Origin: Ectocarpus siliculosus
Lineage: Eukaryota > Sar > Phaeophyceae > Ectocarpales > Ectocarpaceae
Direction of reading: 5' to 3'
Assembly: GCA_000310025.1 (NCBI GenBank)
Contig: FN649755.1
Coordinates: 209,495-273,494 of the forward strand
DNA: 64,000 bases
Shown here: positions 57,400-64,000 of the stretch, in pieces
How the letters are laid out: every line of letters begins with the position of its first letter
How positions within the stretch are numbered: the first letter of the stretch is position 1
The notes under the pieces: generated by a model
What the model saw: only the letters and a program-made list of their open reading frames with translations
Told to the model about the DNA's origin: nothing
Database searches by the model: none
Program-made: the position numbers and the translations under genes

Positions 57400-57873
57400 A
57401 TGGACTCCGATCAAAACATGGTGGTGGATTTTCCTGACCCCGTCGACCTCCCTCGGTGTACATCTGTAAAGCAGTACGAATCGCTACAGCACCGGAGCGA
57501 ATATGTATGTATGCGGTTTCGCGGGGACGCGTTATAACAATCGTAGCTTGCGGACCAAGTAACTGCAACGCTTTGATCAGTTGCAAGGCTGTTGGTGTAC
57601 CCGTGTCGGTCAACCTAGAATGTAACGGGGTAAAATGACTTGACTGTATATTGTCGTCTTATATATTTAGTTGACTGTCACCTTTCCGGCGAGGATGGTG
57701 AAAGCGGACGAAGAGACGATAATTCTCGGATAGCCCACCATTCAAACGTACGAAATCGTTACTTTGGAGAGGCACCATCGACAAAGGCTTTCCAAGATGA
57801 AATGCCGAGTTACCGCGTAACCGACCAGCTTCTCGAAAACCTTGGACAGTCGACAGACCAGTCGACCATGTAG
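57400..57873 (+). CDS. Possible two-exon small gene (103 residues), unknown
   Basis: Exon 1 (57400-57508) has an ATG in a good context (CAAAATGG) and encodes MDSDQNMVVDFPDPVDLPRC and further residues, ending at TAT|GTATGC in phase 1. Exon 2 (57671-57873) follows a TATATATTTAG acceptor, continues in phase 1 and ends at a TAG stop. The product is hydrophilic and acidic with no motif. The exon fit is good but the total is short, so this could be chance. Confidence 0.35.
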
Positions 57874-59223
57874 GGCGGCACGGGTAAGCCGGGGGAAGGA
57901 GTTCACCCGAGCCACACTCGAGCAGCGCGAGTCACAGACAGTGTTGCCGGCAATATGCTTTTATCATCATGTTACCGAAAAAAAACGTTTCGTATTATCG
58001 CTGAATGCAGGCCTTGCTTGGCGCACAACAGGTCAAATCGACTATGCTCACCATAGAGCGGTGGTACAAGCACAAAAATGAACACAGCCACAGAGGGCAA
58101 CACACTTGTAAACACCCTGTCCACCCGGCCAGCTGTTTTCAGCACCGGGGGCAGGGAGCAGTGTCGCAAACTTGGTGTTGTTTGCGATTTCCTCAAGTCC
58201 TCCCGCTCATTTAGCCCGTGGTGACCCACGTGTGACATCCTTTTTTTCCCACTCACTGTCGAAAGGTAGGCGACCTTAACAATCATAGAGCGGCGGCGGC
58301 ACTGAGAGCCAGTATCATATACATGACCAATCCGAAAGAAGTAGCATGTCGGAGGCCCTATTGCTCCGCTGCTGTGTGGTGCCGTGGATTTGTGTTGCTG
58401 TGTCCGACCAAAAACCGGTCATCATCTCCCCGCATCTTTTCAAACGGCAGTTTGGCGATGTGGCACACATCGCTCACACACCTTTTTGAGCAGCACCCGA
58501 GGCCTCAATACCCACGAAGCAACACGGCGCCGGGAGTGAGGATCATATAAACAGCCGAACCGAAGGAATCAGCGCGTTGGAGGCCTCGGCGGTGCTGCTG
58601 TGCTCATTCTGCTGTGTCCGTGTTTGCCGTGTGTGACAGAAAAAAATCCCCGCTCGTTAACAGCGGCAGTTGAAGAAGACGAGAGCACCATGCAATGACT
58701 CGGTTTGGACAAACAACGACCTGAACGGGGCTTCTGCCTCTTTTCTACCTTTGCAATAGGCCTGGACATAATTCTGGCAGCCTTGCTAGAGCTCTAAGTA
58801 GTGCTATTTAGCGCCCGCGGTGAGCCTGCCCGGTCCGTCAGTCAAAGTCCCCGGATTTTTTCACGTTTCCGTGAATGGAGCAAGCACGGAAATAAAAACC
58901 TGCTTGCTCTTTTTCACGGAAACGTGAAAAAAATCGTCGGCATGCCTCTTTGTAAAGGACCGATTTGGAACCTTTTCCGGGACTTTTTCTTCCGATAGGA
59001 ATGAGCCTTATGCCAGGGAGGTGCGAGAACCCGGAAAACAGAGCAGCAGCAGTCGAGGCAGCTCTTGCCGAGAGACGGAAGACAATCCCAGAGGTGAGAA
59101 AGCCGACCGGAACCAGCAGAAGTATTCCGGTTGTTCTTGTATTGTATCGCGGTTTATTGTCGGGAGGTGTGGTTGTGCCCACGCAGGGCGTGAGCTCGCT
59201 ATGAAAAACAAAACAAACTGCGA
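57874..59223. other. Intergenic with a diverged duplication
   Basis: Segments at about 58307-58460 and 58537-58690 are diverged direct copies. Shared landmarks include ATCATAT, CCGAA-GAA, TTGGAGGCC/TCGGAGGCCC, TGCTGTGT(C/G) and CGGCAGTT. No gene is supported. Confidence 0.5.
58854..58935. repeat. Long perfect-type hairpin
   Basis: GATTTTTTCACGTTTCCGTG...GAGCAAGCA is followed after a 13-base loop by its inverse, TGCTTGCTC...CACGGAAACGTGAAAAAAATC. The stem is about 33 bp with one or two mismatches. It could be a small foldback element or a transcription-end structure. The two neighbouring genes are too far away to decide. Confidence 0.75.
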
Positions 59224-59544
59224 TACAGAACGCGCCACTACTTAAGAACTTAGCAGTTAAGAACTTGAGCCTCAGACAATCCAAAATCTAAGAACTTGGC
59301 CATAAGAACATATGCTCAGTTCCGACGTTGTATTAAGAACAAGAACCCGCCCGGTGTACCAATGCGCATAGAGATAAGAACGGAGCCCCAAAACGCGGCG
59401 GCTGCAAGATAAGAATTCAGGAGGCTGGGGGTGACCCAAACAGCAGTTAGTTTCTGATTCGAGGCGGGGGGGGGGGGAGAGAGAGGACCTCGTGATGAAT
59501 TCTTGTACGCGCGGAGGGGGAGAACGTACTCTCTCTCATGTTTC

Positions 59545-59625
59545 GCATGCCTTAGCGGTAGGACAATTGACCAACGTCTTCGAGAGGACGAATCCATGTT
59601 CCAACAGGATCACTGATGCCAATCG
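59545..59625 (+). other. tRNA-like module, decayed copy
   Basis: GCATGCCTTAGCGGTAGGAC resembles a tRNA D-arm region, and CGTCTTCGAGAGGACG resembles an anticodon arm. The T-arm region (CAACAGGATCACTG) is degraded. It is the paralogue of the better copy at 60394-60478. Confidence 0.35.
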
Positions 59626-60330
59626 TTCCTTCCCACTTCGAAGTACTTTGTCAAACGTGGCCAAACCATGTTCTCCCTAGCCGATCTACCCTATATCGAT
59701 ATCACTTCCCGCCTTTTCAACCCACTTCCTGTACAGCTACCACCGTTTTCTCCTGGCTATTCCATGCCTCAAACACCTCCCTGTACCTTTTCTTCTACAT
59801 GTCCAACTCAATCATGTACATTTCTCTGTCCTTGTCGCCCAACACGGACGTTTCGCAACGACATGAACCCGGTCTTCACTCTCGGAGTCGCATTCACATT
59901 TAACTCGTCTTCATCGTCTACCTTCCTGAATCTTCGTCAATGTTCTCGAAGGCCGTTTTCCCCACTCCAAAATTTGACCTTCGGCTTTCTCCCTGCATCA
60001 ATTGGTCCATGTAGTAGGTACCTATACCTTCTTTCAACATCCGTACACATGGAGACCCTCCTTATCCTTGGATCCCTTTGTTATATGGTGTTCTCTCTCG
60101 GCGAAAGAAGCAGATTCCTTGTTCTCGAACCCCTCTAGATCTACACCGTTCGTTTCCAATGTACCAACCTAATCGATTTTGAACTCTTCCTACGCCGTCT
60201 ACAACCTTAATCCACTCCCTCCGGGTTGGTACCTCCATTTTTCTTGTTTGTCCACTTCGCCTCCCAGGCTTCTCTCGGCAATCTCTCCTCTCCCACATCG
60301 TACAACATACGGCCTACCTGCCATTTTAAC
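59626..60330 (-). pseudogene. LINE-like retrotransposon 3' end, decayed copy 1
   Basis: The minus strand near 59840-59905 reads CECDSESEDRVHVVAKRPCW, a degraded zf-RVT-type motif (C-x-C...E-x-x-x-H-V-x-x-x-C) found at the C-terminus of many LINE ORF2 proteins. The whole stretch is a diverged tandem copy of 60480-61190. No reverse transcriptase domain is present. Confidence 0.5.
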
Positions 60331-60393
60331 CTACTTACGCCTCTTCCCGATCGTAGGAGTTGGATCCGAAGGGGGGTGTAGTCTCTCTCATGT

Positions 60394-60478
60394 TTTGGCA
60401 GCCTTACTTAGCGGTTAGACCGTTGACCACGCGTCCTCGACAGGACGGAGCATTGTTCCCACAGGTTCGATCACCGAT
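60394..60478 (+). other. tRNA-like module beside a LINE 3' end
   Basis: The sequence shows an A-box-like ACTTAGCGGTTAGACCG, an anticodon-arm-like CGTCC-TCGACA-GGACG and a B-box-like GGTTCGATCACC in tRNA order and spacing. The acceptor stem is not convincing, so it is probably a tRNA relic or tRNA-derived repeat rather than a working tRNA gene. Confidence 0.4.
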
Positions 60479-60479
60479 G

Positions 60480-61190
60480 GCCAATCTTTCCTTCCTACGT
60501 TGTCTAACAGGTCGCTCAAACATGTTTTCCCATCGGTATCACTTTCCGCCTTATTTCAACCCATTTCCTATGCCCCAGTACACCTACCGTCTTCTCCTGG
60601 CTATTTACATTCGTCAATTGTCTTTCTTTCTGTACTTTTTCCTTCTACTTTTTCCCCAGCTAGCTCAGTCATGTACATTTCCCTCTCCTTCTTGTACCAC
60701 GGGCATTCCACAAGTACATGAAGATGATCTTCGCCCTCGGAGCCGATCACACCTGGGTTTGTCGTCTTCATCGTCTACCTTCCTCAATCTTCGTCTACGT
60801 TCTCAAAGGCCAACATCCCCAGTCCTAGGTTTGACCTTCAGCTTTGTCCCTGCATCCATTGGCCCTCCATGTAGGTAATCTTTAAATATATTCCTTCTTT
60901 GATATTCCGTACACATCGAGACCCTCCGTGTCCTTGGTTTCTTTGGTTTGATCCTGTCCTTCTCTCTCGCCAAAGCAACAACAGATATCTTCTCCTTGAA
61001 CCCCTCTTGACCTCCCCTCTCGAGTGTTTCGCCTTTGTCAAGTTGGACCCCCTTCCATGCGTCATCTACAACATTAACTCACTCCGTAGGTTGGTACACC
61101 AATTCTTCTTGTTTGTCCACTTCGCCTCCTAAGCCTTTCTCGGCAACCTCTCCTCTCCCATACCGTACATGCGGCACTGCCACCTAGGGG
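60480..61190 (-). pseudogene. LINE-like retrotransposon 3' end, decayed copy 2
   Basis: The minus strand near 60665-60740 reads EGEDHLHVLVECPWYKKERE followed by MYMTEL, a good match to the LINE zf-RVT tail (E-x-x-x-H-x-L-x-x-C-P-x-x-x-x-x-R). Upstream in the protein direction are coding-like fragments broken by stops. It is a direct tandem duplicate of copy 1. Confidence 0.6.
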
Positions 61191-61446
61191 ACGATTTTAC
61201 GGCTACATTGTACTCTTACAGCAGTAGTGTCTCGTGATGAAATCCACGCAGAAAGACCTGTCTGTGTCCTCTGCATACGGCAATCGGTATAGAAATAAGA
61301 ACAAGAACCTCGTTTACCATAGGTGGATACCTGCTCCAAATAAGAACTTGGAAAATAAGAACATGTGCACGGTTGGAGGTAACCAATAAGCGTCGAGCCT
61401 CAAGCTAAATAAGCGGTTCTTAAGTGGTGGCGCGTTCTGTAGAAGC

Positions 61447-62368
61447 TACAAGTACCTGTTTTGTTTGAGCTATTATCCACTACTCACCACGTGACGCTTC
61501 GCAGAGAGGCCAACCACCCATGCATGCAACCTATTCCGGCGATAGGCAGCAGCTTGAACAGAGGGAGGGGCCAAATACCCTTGATGTTACGAACATCCTC
61601 TCCATATCCAACACTACAGAAGCTTCTTGACAATCTTCGCCAATCATACAGGCTCCAGGCTACGTATTGTACGCTTGACTCCTGGTGCAGATTCCTACAT
61701 AAATAGCATTCTATAATAGTGGGCAATTCTGTCCTGCCCCATCATACATTGATTGGTACATAAATGGTACGAGAACAAACCGCCAGCCCCTCGGTAAGTC
61801 AAGATCAACATAGAATGGCCAACTAACCCAAGCGGCTCGTAATCACCCAGAACCGGAACATATGTAGGCAAGCGTGACTGACTGTGTAGTAATCAGCACC
61901 TTGCCTCACGGTTACAAGACACGTCGTCCACCCTTTCCACGGGAAGGAAAGGTGGTCAACTTTCGTACATGCCTATCCTCTGTAGGCAACAAACTACGAC
62001 ACTTGTAGCCCAAACGCTTCATCAGCGGTCAGTCCAATGGCGTACCAACAGGATATGCAAGATTATCACCACCGCTAATATCCGTGGGCATACGGACAGG
62101 ATAATGATATAAGATATCCTATTTAGCTGTCTCGCTACAACGAGCGATAGCTGATAGATGTAACTGTCGTCAGACGTGTGCGTCCACGGGCGGAAACAGA
62201 GTGCAAACATCACACACGTATCACCTACCTGCTGTGTTGGTGTGAGAGCTGTGGTAACGTTAACTTTCACTTACCGGTTACCCCCCCCCCCGTCCACATC
62301 CCGCTTTCGTGGTCATACATACCCCCCCGCATACGACCCTGTTCCCTCTTTTTTGTTCGGTGTTTCTC
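61447..62368. other. Intergenic, no supported gene
   Basis: Only short frames occur. A run of C residues lies at about 62281-62291. Confidence 0.5.
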
Positions 62369-62759
62369 CAACTGCCAGCGAAACAGTGGACACAAGTCGG
62401 TTCTCGCCACCTAACGCACCAATCGTCATGGCACCACTTCGAGCGTGTGCTCCATTGCGATATCTCGGGGCGTGACAGTTGTGTTAGGCATGGGTGCTGT
62501 GTGTGGGAAGACCTTCGTGGCGGCGTGTAATCCAAATCGTTTCTTGTGGCCCGGGCAATCGGGCCGCATCGCAAGGCGAAAAAGCCAAACCGGATTTCAC
62601 ATCGCCACGATGCTCTCGCCACATACAGCACCCATGCCCAACACAACTATCACGCCCTGAGACACCGCAATGGAGCACACGCTCGAAGTGGTGCGATGGC
62701 GATCGGCGTGTTAGGTTTCGAGAACTAATGTGCTGCTGTGCTCACATTGCTGGCAGTTG
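62369..62759. repeat. Foldback element with about 185-bp inverted arms
   Basis: The left arm begins CAACTGCCAGCG and contains CACCACTTCGAGCGTGTGCT. The right arm carries the inverse (AGCACACGCTCGAAGTGGTG) and ends GCTGGCAGTTG. The arms flank a spacer of about 20-30 bases near 62545-62570. Mirror-image peptides on the two strands come from the inversion. Confidence 0.8.
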
Positions 62760-62847
62760 CTCGCGGCGGTTAAAAAAAACACATGGGCGACAGAGCAATA
62801 CATAGTCCCATCACACCACAGATAGTCCAGCGGCATCGAGCCCAGAT

Positions 62848-62940
62848 GCGGTCGCCCGCTGTGCGTGTGTGTCGCCTGTTATGCGTGCGCTGTCTGCTGT
62901 GCGTGTGTTGTCTGCTGTGTGGTGTCGCCCGCATGTGTTC
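62848..62940. repeat. TGTGCGTGTG/TCTGCTGTG-type minisatellite
   Basis: Short repeats of GTCGCC(C/T)G, CTGTGCGTGTG and GTCTGCTGTG follow one another irregularly. No coding role is apparent. Between here and 63326 I see nothing else. Confidence 0.6.
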
Positions 62941-63326
62941 TCTGCTGCAATCCGCTGACAGTGTGCTCCGAAAAAAAAAAAGTGCATCTGCTGACCCCTG
63001 TAGTCTAAAATCAAGTCATGTACTCTAAAACTTAGATTAAGCGAACAAACTGTGCAAGCTCTTTTTTCTGGATAGAGCCTATATTGCGCTGTCTCCTCAG
63101 CCAAGATCAGAAATCTCGCTTCGCTCGAATAACGTCTCGCTACACTGGATGGCAATTTCCTTTTGCCTCTTGGGAGCGTCCCCCTTGCAGTAACCGCTAC
63201 GGTAGGCAGCTTCTTCCATCTCGTCTACACACATGCCACATGGACCACACAACTTTCAGTGAGCGCCATCAGGCCTTCTCGTCATCAATGCGTTGTGCAC
63301 GAGGCTTCTGGCTACCAGACGGCCCC

Positions 63327-63461
63327 TTATGCACGAACCTCTTTTCGCAGAAGTTCCAGGTTGTTTCGAGTCTCAACCGTGTGTGGGTGGTTTTCCCCAA
63401 AGCGCTTCGTACGGATTGACAGGGCCCTCTCCAATAGTGGCAATGCCTCGGTGTACTTCTC
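63327..63461 (-). CDS. Terminal TPR exon (kinesin-light-chain-like repeat), intact
   Basis: After acceptor GTCGACAG on the minus strand the exon encodes EKYTEALPLLERALSIRTKR, then FGENHPHTVETRNNLELLRK and EVRA, then TAA. This is one 42-residue TPR unit of the kinesin-light-chain type (x-K-Y-x-E-A-x-P-L-x-x-R-A-L-x-I-R-x-x-x-x-G-x-x-H-P-x-T-x-x-x-x-N-N-L). Such one-unit exons are typical of brown algal NB-ARC-TPR genes. No NB-ARC domain is in the window; it would lie right of position 64000. The exon has no start codon of its own. Confidence 0.7.
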   Translation of the reverse strand, partial: EKYTEALPLLERALSIRTKRFGENHPHTVETRNNLELLRKEVRA

Positions 63462-63722
63462 CTGTCGACGGTTGACATGCAGGAACGAGCAACAAAATCA
63501 AGTCGGCAACCCACATGCGCATGCGAAGACGTGGGCGGTGAAAATGCAGATCGATTGGTCCCAGCTTCGCAGTACATGCCATAGGTTGCGGCGACACCCA
63601 GAGCCAAGACCCCTATCGTCTATCGCAACACCCTTGGTATCCAGTCGAATGGTACAAACCTTAGCATCCTGTCGTGCAATGAGGCAGAATGGCCAGTTCG
63701 GTAAAAGTGGGAAATACAACCA

Positions 63723-64000
63723 CTAGCCCAGTGCCTCATTTTGTACAGCTTGTGGCCGCTCGTAGAATGTCCCAGCTTCAGCGTATTGGTCGTGCATGGC
63801 TAGCAGTGGGCTACCTGAATTCTGCTCAACATGGACTACGAGAATTCCGGAAAAATCGAACGACTCTCGCTCAACAACCCCGCCCGGATGTTTAAGGGCA
63901 TTGCCACATTCTGGCGTTTGAACCCAACAACCTGGCACTGCGCATAATGTGGCTCAGCCTCAGTGTACTTGCCCCGGCCTGCAGTCGTTCACGGCGTGCC
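63723..64000 (-). pseudogene. Degraded TPR units upstream of the terminal TPR exon
   Basis: Two TPR remnants can be read on the minus strand. Near 63980-63870 is GKYTEAEPHYAQCQVVGFKR followed by QNVAMPLNIRAGLL, which lacks the usual segment between the helices. Near 63792-63726 is QYAEAGTFYERPQAVQNEAL, which runs into a TAG. Between them are stops and frame breaks. The window ends inside this block, so whether the gene as a whole is functional cannot be told. Confidence 0.55.

Larger units (their letters stand above)
59224..61440. mobile_element. 2.2-kb element with terminal inverted repeats and TAAGAAC subterminal motifs
   Basis: The left end TACAGAACGCGCCACTACTT and the right end (inverse: TACAGAACGCGCCACCACTT, then AAGAAC) form about 26-bp inverted repeats with one mismatch. 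If the repeat proper starts at CAGAAC, both sides are flanked by TA. The motif (T/A)TAAGAAC occurs about seven times within 250 bp of the left end and about three times near the right end, in the same orientation. Such arrays often bind transposase. The interior holds no transposase, only LINE-like debris, so it is non-autonomous or composite. Confidence 0.55.

Noticed and set aside
62369-62759. Regular repeats that might have been a CRISPR-like array
   Set aside because: The repetition is one large inversion, not evenly spaced direct repeats, and the genome is eukaryotic.

Overview
This looks like nuclear DNA of a brown alga (Ectocarpus-like stramenopile). The evidence is intron-rich genes with short exons and GT-AG introns, TTAGGG-type telomeric repeats, leucine-rich repeats (LRRs) carried one per short exon, kinesin-light-chain-like TPR exons, an FNIP-type repeat protein and a Ty1/copia element. 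The organism is inferred from this combination and was not checked by any search. Most of the window is intergenic or decayed repeat DNA. The gene models were built by hand from open frames, splice consensus and intron phase, and they have no transcript support.

Layout. 1-1200: a palindromic tandem array and a foldback element. 1518-4463 (-): a five-exon gene for a charged, Ala-rich protein of unknown function. 4870-5145: a second palindromic array. 7355-10116 (+): a decayed transposase-like gene. 12210-12961: a second foldback element. 18796-19364 (+): two exons of an unknown gene. 23357-24234 (+): two exons of a fucosyltransferase-like gene. 25284-27556 (+): a SANT/MADF-like gene that runs directly into a TTAGGG-containing tandem array (27421-28206), which ends at an 894-base assembly gap (28207-29100).

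29101-42975 is the most interesting part: an LRR exon cassette locus. At least five open LRR exons and five decayed ones are spread over about 12 kb. Every open exon begins and ends in phase 1. Four of the five are exactly 72 nt (24 codons, one LRR) and the fifth is 102 nt. Introns and exons were duplicated together in recognisable blocks. Between the two halves of the array sits an eleven-exon gene (32430-36915) for a coiled-coil protein of about 709 residues. One-repeat-per-exon LRR and TPR arrays have been described in Ectocarpus LRR-GTPase and NB-ARC-TPR genes and linked there to exon shuffling of candidate immune receptors. This locus has the same architecture, but no GTPase or NB-ARC domain is visible here.

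46705-48562 (+): an FNIP-repeat protein. 50459-56578 (-): a nearly intact Ty1/copia retrotransposon with almost identical LTRs, whose 5' LTR abuts a truncated tyrosine-recombinase-like reading frame. 57400-57873 (+): a possible two-exon small gene. 59224-61440: an element with terminal inverted repeats and many TAAGAAC motifs, enclosing two decayed LINE-like 3' ends, each next to a tRNA-like module. 62369-62759: a third foldback element. 63327-64000 (-): TPR exons, one intact and terminal and the others decayed, probably the tail of a gene that starts beyond the window.
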